From NCBI GenBank assembly GCA_902495455.1, contig CABUXJ010000016.1:1-54895 (forward strand): a DNA stretch of 54,895 bases, given 5' to 3'. The notes below the pieces were generated by a model, which was not told the DNA's origin, did not search any database, and saw nothing but the letters and a program-made list of their open reading frames with translations. Positions 33,244 through 42,244 of this stretch are shown in pieces. Numbering within the stretch: the stretch's first letter is position 1; each line of letters opens with the position of its first letter. This DNA comes from an uncultured Prevotella sp. Its GTDB lineage: Bacteria; Bacteroidota; Bacteroidia; Bacteroidales; Bacteroidaceae. The position numbers and the translations under genes were made by a program.

Positions 33244-34980
33244 ATGCGGATACTGACATACACCATTCTTCTCATCGCCGCTTTGGTCTCTTGCACCGGC
33301 AACAGAGCCACGCGGGCACTGCTTGACCATGCCGACACGCTGGCCGACACATGCCCAGACTCAGCCCTCGCTTTGCTGGCCTCCATCAGTACCTCCCCCG
33401 ACAGTCTGCCCGAGGCGCTCCTCATGCGCTACCGCCTTCTGCAGGCAAAAGCCCTCAACAAAGCCTTCATCCCATTCACCACCGATACCACCATGACAGC
33501 TGTAGTCGAATGGTACGACCGTCACGGCAACCAACGCGAGCAGATGATGGGCCGCTATCTCCTTGGCTGCGTCTACCGCGACCTTAACGATGCTCCGACT
33601 GCGCTTGAACATTACAACATAGCCGCATCCCTGGCCGACACGACCGATGCCGGATGTGATTGGCATACGCTCTGCAGGATACACGGGCAGATGGCTATGA
33701 TTTTTCACAGTATGGCCTCTTCTGATTACGAATTGAAAGAATGGGAGAATACTTATGTCACAGCGATGAAAGCTGGAGATACCATAATGGCATTTGACGC
33801 CTATGCACTAAAAGCATACGCCTATAGCAACATGTACAATGAGGACTCTGTCATCAGCATAACCGACAACGTAATAAAGATGTATGAACGACTTGGCCGC
33901 AAAGATTTGGCGGCAGGCCATCTTCCGGCCATAATAGATGTTTATCTTCATCAGAAGAACTATGACAAGACGAAAAAATACATTGATTACTATGAGCGAT
34001 ATTCCGGCTTCTTTGATAAAGACGGTAATATAGAAAAAGGAAAAGAATCTTACTATGGAACAAAGGCCAGATATTACAACGGTGTTGGACGGGCAGACTC
34101 CGCATACCTATATCTGACAAAGTTGTTAAAGTTCAAAGAAGACATTCAGTGTGCCGAAGCGGCTTACCGGGAGCTCATGACATACTACGAGAAACAGGGA
34201 CGAGCCGACTCCATAATAAAGTATGCGGGACTTTACTGTCGGATGAACGATTCCTCCGCCATCGTCCGGTCAGCCATAGAAGTCAATAGAACACAGGCCA
34301 TCTATAATTACGACCATGCACAACAAATTGCAAAGAACAAGACGATAGAAGCGGATAATTATCGCAATGGCATTGCATATATAGCATGTTGTGCTGCCAT
34401 TATTATGATAGTATCGTATAGAATGTACACGTCTAAGATGCGCAAACATCGTATAGAATCTATAAAAATAAACCAACAGTATAATAATCTTTGGGCCGAA
34501 TATGACAAAGCAGTCAAAGATAGCAATATGATGGAATCGGATTTTGAACAATATAAGACAAGAAAGGAGAATGAAATAAAAGCATTAAAAAAATCAATAT
34601 CAGACTATCATGACTGTTGTATAGATGATGATGTTACAGACAACGAACGGACATTAAGAAACAGCGAGATTACCGTAAAACTACATTCACTTGCTGCAAA
34701 AGGAAATGATGCCACGGAATATGAACTGACTGCCGCTACCACGCTCGTAAGAAATAAGTTGCCGGATTTTTATAATACTATAAACTCACCGGAATACAAA
34801 CTCACAGAAAGAGAAAAAGAACTGTGTGTGCTTATAAGACTTAATTTCATCCCGTCGGAAATAGCAGTCCTGCTCAATCTCTCTATACAAAGCATAACCA
34901 ACATAAGAAGTAGCATAAACAAGAAATTATTTAATCAGAATGGTACGAAAAAACTCGATTTCAGATTAAAAAAGCAATAA
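33244..34980 (+). CDS. Membrane-spanning TPR regulator with C-terminal HTH (regulator 2)
   Basis: A 578-residue protein with the same plan as regulator 1. A signal peptide with lipobox ALVSC is followed by TPR-like helices to about residue 350 and one membrane helix near 375-395 (YIACCAAIIMIVSY). A charged coiled coil (400-460) leads to a LuxR-like HTH at 520-563 (LTEREKELCVLIRLNFIPSE). Both proteins share the RDLNDAPTALEHY/HLNDAPKAMEFY segment in the first TPR. No receiver or kinase domain is present, so signalling would pass through the membrane in one chain. GC content drops after about codon 150. The genes from 35155 on are its likely targets. Confidence 0.85.
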   Translation: MRILTYTILLIAALVSCTGNRATRALLDHADTLADTCPDSALALLASISTSPDSLPEALLMRYRLLQAKALNKAFIPFTTDTTMTAVVEWYDRHGNQREQMMGRYLLGCVYRDLNDAPTALEHYNIAASLADTTDAGCDWHTLCRIHGQMAMIFHSMASSDYELKEWENTYVTAMKAGDTIMAFDAYALKAYAYSNMYNEDSVISITDNVIKMYERLGRKDLAAGHLPAIIDVYLHQKNYDKTKKYIDYYERYSGFFDKDGNIEKGKESYYGTKARYYNGVGRADSAYLYLTKLLKFKEDIQCAEAAYRELMTYYEKQGRADSIIKYAGLYCRMNDSSAIVRSAIEVNRTQAIYNYDHAQQIAKNKTIEADNYRNGIAYIACCAAIIMIVSYRMYTSKMRKHRIESIKINQQYNNLWAEYDKAVKDSNMMESDFEQYKTRKENEIKALKKSISDYHDCCIDDDVTDNERTLRNSEITVKLHSLAAKGNDATEYELTAATTLVRNKLPDFYNTINSPEYKLTEREKELCVLIRLNFIPSEIAVLLNLSIQSITNIRSSINKKLFNQNGTKKLDFRLKKQ

Positions 34981-34993
34981 CAGCACATGCCTG

Positions 34994-35079
34994 TGTATTA
35001 TATGTATTATATTTGTAACATATTGTTTATTAAACAAATAGCGCGACATTGGTTCAGCTACGTGTATTATGTGTATAAG
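34994..35079. promoter_or_regulatory. Candidate operator: paired TGTATTAT repeats
   Basis: TGTATTAT occurs at 34994 and 35003, and again at 35063 with the variant TGTATAAG at 35072. Each pair has 9-bp spacing and the pairs are 69 bp apart. They lie upstream of the -7 box at 35120. A TTGTTTA/TAAACAA palindrome (35023-35037) lies between. Binding by regulator 2 is inferred. Confidence 0.5.
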
Positions 35080-35119
35080 AATTTTTTACACAGAATATTT
35101 TCTTTTTATAATTTTTTCA

Positions 35120-35127
35120 TAACTTTG
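35120..35127 (+). promoter_or_regulatory. -7 box of the block 2 operon
   Basis: TAACTTTG, 28 nt before the start at 35155. No TTTG -33 box, as at the block 1 promoter. Confidence 0.65.
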
Positions 35128-35154
35128 GACTTGACATTAAAAACTATTTAAAGT

Positions 35155-35580
35155 ATGAAAAGGAAACATCTATTAGCTACGGGGCTTGTTATAATGGCCT
35201 CTATCGTCGTGAATGCCACAGAGAATAACGATAATGGCGTTACAGAAAATGCAGGTATTCCTGCGGTATACACAAACCGCATCAAAATTGATTTGCATAT
35301 TAGATATGACGATCCTATAACAAGAGGTAAAGGAATTGGCAGAGCGCCTATACAGCGTCCCTCCATATACATGGACGGTCATGTCATTTATATCAACGGT
35401 TACGCTTTTGATGAAATACAGTTAGTAATGCCTGATGAGAACGGAGATGACACCATCGTATTTTCATCCATCATCTGTGAAGGAACAGAAACGATAGAAT
35501 TACCGAATGATATCATTGGCGAATATGAAATACGTTTCTGTCGCGCGGGATATTATTTTTATGGGGAGATAGAGCTTTAA
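35155..35580 (+). CDS. Small secreted beta protein, DUF3244-like
   Basis: A 141-residue protein with signal peptide (cleavage near VVNA) and a mature domain of about 100 residues rich in beta strands, with YINGYAFDEIQLVM and a closing EYEIRFCRAGYYFYGEIEL. The strand order resembles the DUF3244-like protein of block 1 though sequence identity is low. It occupies the same place, first after the regulator and its candidate operator. Function unknown. Confidence 0.72.
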   Translation: MKRKHLLATGLVIMASIVVNATENNDNGVTENAGIPAVYTNRIKIDLHIRYDDPITRGKGIGRAPIQRPSIYMDGHVIYINGYAFDEIQLVMPDENGDDTIVFSSIICEGTETIELPNDIIGEYEIRFCRAGYYFYGEIEL

Positions 35581-35650
35581 TCGTTAATGGCTCATTCCTA
35601 TTTGATAAATAAGAAAGCAATTATCACATTTAAAAATAATTAATAAAACT

Positions 35651-36916
35651 ATGAAAAGACTATTATCCATTTCAATGGCATTGGCATGCGTATTGTCAAG
35701 TAACGCACAGTTAAGAGTAAATAAGAATGGGAACATCTCGATAAAAACAAACATGACTCCTTTATCAACATTGTCGTTCTATAGTGAAGGAGACAGCGTG
35801 TTCAACATACATTCAAAAAGCAATAGAAACGGCATCTATTGTAATGTCAATAATGGTAAAATGCTATGGGCCAATGCTGCTGAGTTCAAAAGTGTAGTGG
35901 GAACTAATGTAAGTTTTCATGTTGGAGTAAAAGGAGATGCCACTTCCGCTCAAAAGCAATACTATAACAAAGGGCGTGCCTTTGGCGTATTAGGCGATGC
36001 TGGATATGCAACCAATGGGTATAATTATGGCGTGTTTGGCCGACTGTCAGGTCTCAATAGCGGTGCCGCTATTTATGGCACAGCCGACAGAACATCAAAT
36101 GGAGAAGTGTTATATAAACGATACGCCGGATATTTCTGTGGTGATGTAGAGATTACAGGAAATCTTACTGTTAACGGTTCTATTGATGGAGTTATTCTAG
36201 GTGATGAAGCCAGCTCCATTTCGGCATTGTCTGCAGAGGCCGACAAGCAAGGTGTTGGCAATAGTGGTGTGACAGACAAGATGGCCGGGCTGAGCGCCAT
36301 ACCTTATTATAAGTCTGCTCCGACAATGGCCCATTCTGCTGCGGCAGCCGGAGACACACTTACAGAGACAAGACAGCTTTCCCGCATGGAGGTGCAAAAC
36401 ATGGAGAAGATGCACTATGCGCTATCTGCGGACCAGCTGGAAGAGATCTATCCCGAGCTGGTATATGAAAATGAAGACGGCAGCAAGAGTATAAACTATA
36501 TGGAAATGATTCCGCTGTTGGTACAGTCCATAAATGAGCTTAACGCAAAAATAGAACAGTTGGAGACAGCCAACGGAAAACTGAAATCAAACGCCAGAAC
36601 CAATGATGGTAGCAATGAAACGACAGGACTCGGGGACACTGAGGCAACGGTTGTCTCGCCGGCATTGTCTCAGAACAATCCCAATCCGTTTGCCAATGCG
36701 ACATCCATCAAGATGACCATTCCACAATCGGCCGCTACCGCCCTGCTTTGCATATATGACATGAGTGGCAAGCAGATAAGCCAGAAAACCATTTCTGACC
36801 GCGGAGAAGTCACATACTCGTTCACGTCTGAAGGTCTGGACGCCGGTATGTATCTCTATAGCCTCATCATTGACGGCAAACTGATAAATACACGTCGGAT
36901 GATTCTGACGAAATAA
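35651..36916 (+). CDS. T9SS cargo with fibre-like region and type A sorting domain
   Basis: A 421-residue secreted protein. After the signal peptide (SSNAQ), residues 25-185 are Gly/Asn-rich strand repeats like those of trimeric fibre proteins (GVFGRLSGLNSGAAIYGTA). Residues 255-310 resemble the S74-type tail-fibre chaperone end (LSADQLEEIYPELVY, INYMEMIPLLVQSINEL) but without evident self-cleavage. The last 80 residues are a type IX sorting domain: NPNPF, IYDMSGKQI, GMYLYSLIIDGK and a final RRMILTK. It should cross the outer membrane by T9SS and be anchored on the surface. It follows the DUF3244-like gene by 70 nt. Confidence 0.85.
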   Translation: MKRLLSISMALACVLSSNAQLRVNKNGNISIKTNMTPLSTLSFYSEGDSVFNIHSKSNRNGIYCNVNNGKMLWANAAEFKSVVGTNVSFHVGVKGDATSAQKQYYNKGRAFGVLGDAGYATNGYNYGVFGRLSGLNSGAAIYGTADRTSNGEVLYKRYAGYFCGDVEITGNLTVNGSIDGVILGDEASSISALSAEADKQGVGNSGVTDKMAGLSAIPYYKSAPTMAHSAAAAGDTLTETRQLSRMEVQNMEKMHYALSADQLEEIYPELVYENEDGSKSINYMEMIPLLVQSINELNAKIEQLETANGKLKSNARTNDGSNETTGLGDTEATVVSPALSQNNPNPFANATSIKMTIPQSAATALLCIYDMSGKQISQKTISDRGEVTYSFTSEGLDAGMYLYSLIIDGKLINTRRMILTK

Positions 36917-37025
36917 CGTAAGAGAAAACGGATTTGTTATTTCTGAGATTGCATGTTGATGCACTCATCTTGATGTTGTGTCAATGATTGCATGATTGTA
37001 TAACATATTTAAAACATTCAGACCT

Positions 37026-39344
37026 ATGAACCGCACTAAAATAATTCCGGCGCATCTCTTGTTGGGATTGTGCCTATTCTTTCCTCTTCTGGCTATAGCA
37101 CAGGAGACAAAGACATTTACGGCCCGTTTTGCGGACGGTGATTTCGTCTTGGGGAATGATGCCGATGGTTGCGTGACAATTAACTCCGGAAACCGCGACG
37201 CCGTACTTGGCGACGATGTCTCAAAGCCCGGTTTACCATACGTTTCTTTTAATCTGCTGATAGCTCCCAATCAGACTTGCAGCGACGTGACTTTCACCAT
37301 CTTAGAAAAAGTAAAAGTGAAGTCGGGAGTGACAGTCGCCCCCAATCCTACTGTCTATCCCACCGACGGTTCTGTTGTTCCTTCAGAAGGACATGCTCCG
37401 GTAGCTTATACCGATGATGTCTATCCGGCAAAATCCGTGGAATATGCCGGATTGAACAAGATGGATGGTTACAGATTCTTGGGATTTAACGTTTGCCCAT
37501 TCATTTATGATGCAGCAAACCGCGATCTGTATTTTGTCAAGTCGTTGACCGTAACAGCGACATTGAATACGGACGTGACCTTAAAGATACAGAATCGCTC
37601 TGTTAATATAGGACAAACAATGTCTGACATTGTAAAAGGATCCATAGAGAATAAAGATGATTTTGATAGATTATATGGTTCTGCGTTGAAGACAAAAAGT
37701 TTAAATGCAATTGACACAAACCGAGATATAGAATATTTATTAATAACCAATAACGCATTAGCTAAGACATTTCAGAGCTTATGCGATTGGAAAACAGAAA
37801 AGGGTGTGCCTGCCGAAATAAAGACGGTAGAATATATTAAAGAGAATTATCCCGGAGAGACGGTACAGTTGCAGATAAAAAATTGTATACATGATTATTA
37901 TCTGAATCATGGAGTTAAGTATGTATTGTTGGGAGGAGACGATGCCGTGGTTCCGGTAATGAAATGTTATGCAGAATCCGGAAAGGGACAAGTTGTTCAA
38001 ATGCCAACAGATTTGTATTATGCTTGTTTTGATGATAATTTCGAATGGAACGCAAATGGGAATAATTTGTATGGAGAGATCGAAGATCAAATAGATATGG
38101 CACCGGAGGTCTTCCTTACACGAGCGCCAGTACGAAATACGGCAGATGTTTGGAGCTTTATAAATAAGGTTCTTCGATATGAACAAGAACTATACATGTA
38201 TAGTTGGAAAAAGAATATACTGATGTGTGGCGCCGAGGCGTACTATTATTATACCACCTATGATGGAAGATTTGTCAGTGATTCACAAGGTAAAAGCGAA
38301 GCTGTATATTCGTCATCAATACTCAATAATTGGGACGGACAAAGAACTCGGTTTTATGATACCGGAACAGATTTTCCAGAGGGTGCCGATTATGAGCTGA
38401 ATTCGGAAAATTTTCAAGAGCAGTTGGCGTCAGGAAATTATAGTTTTGTAGATATGACATCACATGGTTATGATTATCTGTTCGCATTGGAGAATGGTGA
38501 TACATATCGTGTGGATGACGCACTTGCGTTAGAAAACAATACACCAATGATGATAATAACTGTGGCATGTAATACAAATGCTTTTGATTCCAGCAACGAC
38601 CCATGCTTGAGTGAGGCATTTATCCGTAATGAAGGATCAGGGGTTGTTGCTTATTGGGGATGTTCAAGAGAAGGTTTTACAAATAAAAATCCTGATTATA
38701 AAAATTTAGGTGGCCCGTCGGAGTTTTTTAATATAAGTTTTTATAGGGCCTTATTTGAAGAAGATGGTGATGGATGCAAGGAATTTGGTACTATTGCGAC
38801 TATTGCAAAAAATGACCAATTGAACAATCGTAGAAGCAAAAACTATAGATGGCTACTGTTTGGAATAAATCCGGTAGGAGATCCGGAAATACCTATTTTT
38901 TATCAAGAACCTAAAGAATTTGAAAATGTCAGTTTAAATTTTGATGGGGAGAACTTGACTGTGGACACAGGATTGGAAGAATGCCGCATTTGTGTTATGA
39001 GTTCTGATTTCGGTAAGAAATATTATAGTGTGGCTAAAGATGCTCAAAAAGCAACCTTTACCGGATTATGTGATGGAGAAATTGATATATGCGTAACGAA
39101 ACCGGGGTACATGCCGGATCGCTATATATCATTTGTACAATCTATACAAAATGAGACCATCCATAGTAAAAAGAACGTCATTCAGAGAAATAGCGTGCTG
39201 ATAGGAAGTGATGTAACAGATGAGAAAGAATATGGTCCGGTTATAATAGAGGAAGGTGGTAACCTTAACATTAAAGAATGTGAGAGTATCATCATTAATG
39301 GTGACTTTGAAGTAAAAACAGGAGGAGAACTTAATATCGAATAA
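37026..39344 (+). CDS. C25 family cysteine peptidase (gingipain-related)
   Basis: A 772-residue secreted protein. The signal peptide ends LLAIAQ. Residues 20-215 match the pro-domain plan of C25 enzymes. The peptidase region (about 235-635) has YLLITNNALAKTF, GVKYVLLGGDDAVVPV, the catalytic histidine in DMTSHGYDY (H480) and the catalytic cysteine in TVACNTNAFD (C515), and ends LLFGINPVGDPEIPIF. The 35-residue His-Cys spacing is close to that in RgpB. The C-terminus (GNLNIKECESIIINGDFEVK) is a short beta-stack and not a T9SS sorting domain. The frame is open to 36996, but MNRTKII gives the normal signal peptide. Neighbouring genes suggest a T9SS-linked cell-surface role. Confidence 0.88.
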   Translation: MNRTKIIPAHLLLGLCLFFPLLAIAQETKTFTARFADGDFVLGNDADGCVTINSGNRDAVLGDDVSKPGLPYVSFNLLIAPNQTCSDVTFTILEKVKVKSGVTVAPNPTVYPTDGSVVPSEGHAPVAYTDDVYPAKSVEYAGLNKMDGYRFLGFNVCPFIYDAANRDLYFVKSLTVTATLNTDVTLKIQNRSVNIGQTMSDIVKGSIENKDDFDRLYGSALKTKSLNAIDTNRDIEYLLITNNALAKTFQSLCDWKTEKGVPAEIKTVEYIKENYPGETVQLQIKNCIHDYYLNHGVKYVLLGGDDAVVPVMKCYAESGKGQVVQMPTDLYYACFDDNFEWNANGNNLYGEIEDQIDMAPEVFLTRAPVRNTADVWSFINKVLRYEQELYMYSWKKNILMCGAEAYYYYTTYDGRFVSDSQGKSEAVYSSSILNNWDGQRTRFYDTGTDFPEGADYELNSENFQEQLASGNYSFVDMTSHGYDYLFALENGDTYRVDDALALENNTPMMIITVACNTNAFDSSNDPCLSEAFIRNEGSGVVAYWGCSREGFTNKNPDYKNLGGPSEFFNISFYRALFEEDGDGCKEFGTIATIAKNDQLNNRRSKNYRWLLFGINPVGDPEIPIFYQEPKEFENVSLNFDGENLTVDTGLEECRICVMSSDFGKKYYSVAKDAQKATFTGLCDGEIDICVTKPGYMPDRYISFVQSIQNETIHSKKNVIQRNSVLIGSDVTDEKEYGPVIIEEGGNLNIKECESIIINGDFEVKTGGELNIE

Positions 39345-39360
39345 TAAAAGAAGTATAAGT

Positions 39361-40275
39361 ATGAAAGAATTAAAGACAATCATTATGCTCGTTATGCTCG
39401 CATGGTCAACGGGTCTGTTTGCTCAGCATCTCAAGGATGGTTGTGCATGGGTTTATTACAATTGGTATGAGAACGAAGCGCAGTTCAATGAACCTGAATA
39501 TATAAAGTATGAACTTTGCGGGACTCAGGAATTGAACGGCAAGACTTATTATAAGTTATACAGCACAACGTCTTATTTCGGCATGATCGGTGAAACGAAG
39601 TATGAGTTTGGACTGAGAGAGGAAGACGGACGTGTGTATGTAGACTATGGAGAATATTTAGAAGCAATGGTACACGATGTTGACCCTAATGCGGATAAGA
39701 ACACCATTGAGGCCATGCCATATCTTATAACAGATGATAACGAGGTGATATTGTATGACTATAATCTCAATGCTGGAGATTATGTCGGCCATGATGATAT
39801 ATTGTTGAAGCATTATATAAACAAAAAATATTCTATACGTATGGAGACAGGCGAAGAACGTACTTTGTTTGAAGTAAACTGCCGTATTGGTGAGCCGTAT
39901 AATATAGATGGCCCCTTTTGTACAGTCATAGAGGGAATCGGCTCAATAGACGCCCAAGGAGGATTGTTTAATTGGATGAATGACTTATTTGGCACAGAGT
40001 TAGTGATGACCTGTCTGAATGTATTTGTAGACAGCAACACCATAATATATAAGGCGCCAGACTACACCGGCGCGCCCGAGGACGAGGGCTACTCGTACAC
40101 CACATACCGGAAAGACCCGTTCTTCGGACATCTTGTGACCGGAATCGGCAGCGTCAAGTCTGACGCGGGGCGTGACGTTAAGCCTTGTCTCTACGACCTC
40201 AGCGGACGAAAGGTTGAGGGCAAACCACGTCCGGGCGTGTATGTTTGCGGCGGAAAGAAAGTTGTGGTGAAATAG
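39361..40275 (+). CDS. Secreted protein of unknown function, paralogue 1
   Basis: A 304-residue protein with signal peptide (VMLAWSTGLFAQ). I recognise no domain. The mature part is rich in Tyr, Asp and Glu, with CGTQELNGKTYYKLYSTTSY near residue 45. The tail (CLYDLSGRKVEGKPRPGVYV..GGKKVVVK) resembles the last strands of T9SS-type C-terminal domains common in Prevotella. It is paralogous to 41096-42049; the 5' and 3' ends are nearly identical in DNA while the middle differs. It starts 16 nt after the peptidase gene. Its 3' codons are GC-rich compared with the centre. Confidence 0.8.
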   Translation: MKELKTIIMLVMLAWSTGLFAQHLKDGCAWVYYNWYENEAQFNEPEYIKYELCGTQELNGKTYYKLYSTTSYFGMIGETKYEFGLREEDGRVYVDYGEYLEAMVHDVDPNADKNTIEAMPYLITDDNEVILYDYNLNAGDYVGHDDILLKHYINKKYSIRMETGEERTLFEVNCRIGEPYNIDGPFCTVIEGIGSIDAQGGLFNWMNDLFGTELVMTCLNVFVDSNTIIYKAPDYTGAPEDEGYSYTTYRKDPFFGHLVTGIGSVKSDAGRDVKPCLYDLSGRKVEGKPRPGVYVCGGKKVVVK

Positions 40276-40374
40276 CTGCTCCTTTTTGCCTTGTCTAAAG
40301 CTGGAAAGAAGACTAAAGGCGCTCGAACATGTATAGACGAACACGATACATAAAGGTAGGGACATAGTCTTGTG
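40270..40374. repeat. Duplicated segment after paralogue 1
   Basis: About 100 nt following the stop codon match 42048-42148 after paralogue 2 with few changes, so the duplication covers gene ends and downstream DNA. The two then diverge. Confidence 0.9.
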
Positions 40375-40453
40375 GAGGTGCATGCGGCTGTTCGCAACCG
40401 TTTGGAGACAGCAGGAAGTCAACGATATGTTCAATTATAAACACAAAAGAATC

Positions 40454-41077
40454 ATGAAACAGCATTTTTGGGTATTGCTCGTCGCGATATTTGTTTTGTG
40501 CAACCCCGCTGTTGCACAAAACAAGCATCACTATGGTGTGACGGCAGGGCTCGCCGTATCAAAGGCAGCGGACTTCCGTAGCCACACGGGATTTATGGCC
40601 GGAGTCAGAAACGAGTTCCCGCTGTCGTCCCGGGACAGTTATATCTATCTGAGTCCGTCGGCATACATCATCCAAAAGGGATGGAAAGATAAGATTCTTT
40701 ATCTCGGCGACGAAAAGGATTATGATTTCGTCAGCAATATCTATTACGCCGAAATCCCGCTCATGGTCGGCTACAGACATGCCATCGGAAACCGGGCCGG
40801 AGTCTTCTGCGAAACAGGACCGTATTTCGCATACGGACTTAGCGGGAAGCGCGAGGTCAAGATTCCGGGCGAAGACTATAGCGAGAATGTCTTTTCGAAC
40901 GGCCTTTGCAAGAGGTTTGACTACGGCTGGAAACTTTCCGCCGGCTTCGGCTTCTCACGATGGCAGGTCATCATGAGCTTCGAAAGAAGTGTGAGGAAGT
41001 CAAGAAAGACCGAGTGGGAGGTGTACAATCCGAAAGAAAGGACGTTCAGTCTCGGCCTTGCTTATTTCTTAATATAA
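40454..41077 (+). CDS. PorT-like outer-membrane beta-barrel protein
   Basis: A 207-residue protein with a signal peptide (FVLCNPAVAQ). The mature chain begins YGVTAGLAVSK and has alternating strands with turns such as SPSAYIIQKGW, NIYYAEIPLMVGYRH and GVFCETGPYFAYGLSG, ending SLGLAYFLI. This is the pattern of the outer-membrane beta-barrel family that includes PorT. The aromatic C-terminal residue region fits insertion by the BAM complex. The start at 40454 is chosen because the upstream frame (from 40370) has no signal peptide. It lies between two paralogous secreted proteins and may be their partner, which is inference only. Confidence 0.82.
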   Translation: MKQHFWVLLVAIFVLCNPAVAQNKHHYGVTAGLAVSKAADFRSHTGFMAGVRNEFPLSSRDSYIYLSPSAYIIQKGWKDKILYLGDEKDYDFVSNIYYAEIPLMVGYRHAIGNRAGVFCETGPYFAYGLSGKREVKIPGEDYSENVFSNGLCKRFDYGWKLSAGFGFSRWQVIMSFERSVRKSRKTEWEVYNPKERTFSLGLAYFLI

Positions 41078-41095
41078 AACTAAAACCATAAAGCA

Positions 41096-42049
41096 ATGAA
41101 AAAGAAGTTACTTATCATTATGCTCGTTATGCTCGCATGGTCAGCGGGTCTGTTTGCTCAGCATCTCAAGGATGGTTGTGCATGGGTTTATTACAATTGG
41201 TATTCGACTGAAGCGAAGTTTGATGAACCTGAATATATAAAGTATGAACTTTGCGGGACTCAGGAATTGAACGGCAAGACTTATTATAAGTTGTATAGCA
41301 CCACGTCCTATTGGGGCATGGTCACGGAACCGACGTACCGATTGGGACTTCGTGAGGAGAATGGCCGGGTGTATGCGGACTGTGACGAATATGCGAAGAT
41401 GACACACATCGACTTGGATAGACCCAAAAACTCACTGTATGCGATGCCTTATATAGTCACGGAGGACAATGAAGTTGTCCTGTATGACTTCAACTGGAAC
41501 GTAGGAGACTATGTCGGACCGGCAGACATATTGTGTAGACATTATGTCAAAAACAAGTCCGGCATACGTATGGAAACAGGAGAAGAACGTTCGAAATTTG
41601 AGGTGTATATGAATCTCAACAAATCATTGGAAGTATATGAAGAAAATGAATACATCATAGATAACATCCCTGACGGTCTCCATTGTAATGTAATAGAAGG
41701 TATCGGAGCAATTGACTATCTTGGAGCATTGTATGAATGGCTGAACGTAATAGTCGTTCCTTACGATGGTGATGCAAGACAGACATGTCTGAATGTATTT
41801 GTAGACAACAACACCTTGATATATAAGGCTCCAGACTACACCGGCGCGCCCGAGGACAAGGGCTATTCGTACACTACATACAAGAAAGACCCGTTCTTCG
41901 GACATCTTGTGACCGGAATCGGCAGCGTCAAGTCTGACGCGGAGTGTGACGTTAAGCCTTGTCTCTATGACCTCAGCGGACGAAAGGTTGAGGGCAAACC
42001 ACGTCCGGGCGTGTATGTTTGCGGCAGAAAGAAAATTGTGGTGAAATAG
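41096..42049 (+). CDS. Secreted protein of unknown function, paralogue 2
   Basis: A 317-residue paralogue of 39361-40275 with the same signal peptide (VMLAWSAGLFAQ), the same first 60 residues with few changes and the same last 60 residues. The centre is diverged and 13 residues longer, with an extra acidic segment (LEVYEENEYIIDN) near residue 180. The conserved ends and variable centre suggest that the middle carries specificity, or that gene conversion keeps the ends alike. It ends with the same GRKKIVVK tail. It starts 18 nt after the barrel gene. Confidence 0.8.
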   Translation: MKKKLLIIMLVMLAWSAGLFAQHLKDGCAWVYYNWYSTEAKFDEPEYIKYELCGTQELNGKTYYKLYSTTSYWGMVTEPTYRLGLREENGRVYADCDEYAKMTHIDLDRPKNSLYAMPYIVTEDNEVVLYDFNWNVGDYVGPADILCRHYVKNKSGIRMETGEERSKFEVYMNLNKSLEVYEENEYIIDNIPDGLHCNVIEGIGAIDYLGALYEWLNVIVVPYDGDARQTCLNVFVDNNTLIYKAPDYTGAPEDKGYSYTTYKKDPFFGHLVTGIGSVKSDAECDVKPCLYDLSGRKVEGKPRPGVYVCGRKKIVVK

Positions 42050-42125
42050 CTACTCCTTTTTGGCTTGTCTAAAGCTAAAAAGGAAGACTAAAGGCGCTCG
42101 AACATGTATAGACGAACACGATACA

Positions 42126-42244
42126 TAAAGGTAGGGACATAGTCTTGTCTTTGTCCGCAATTAGCACATTGATGTTAGCCATTTTATTTGCGGACAAAGA
42201 CAAGACGAGTTGTTGAGCGTAGCAAAAATATGTCCCTACCTTTA
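42126..42244. repeat. Two-stage inverted repeat after paralogue 2
   Basis: The gap 42050-42356 has no gene. Outer arms 42126-42141 and 42229-42244 (TAAAGGTAGGGACATA) and inner arms 42142-42160 and 42188-42206 pair perfectly, with about 22 unpaired nt on the right between them. The left outer arm also occurs after paralogue 1 without its partner. Confidence 0.88.
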
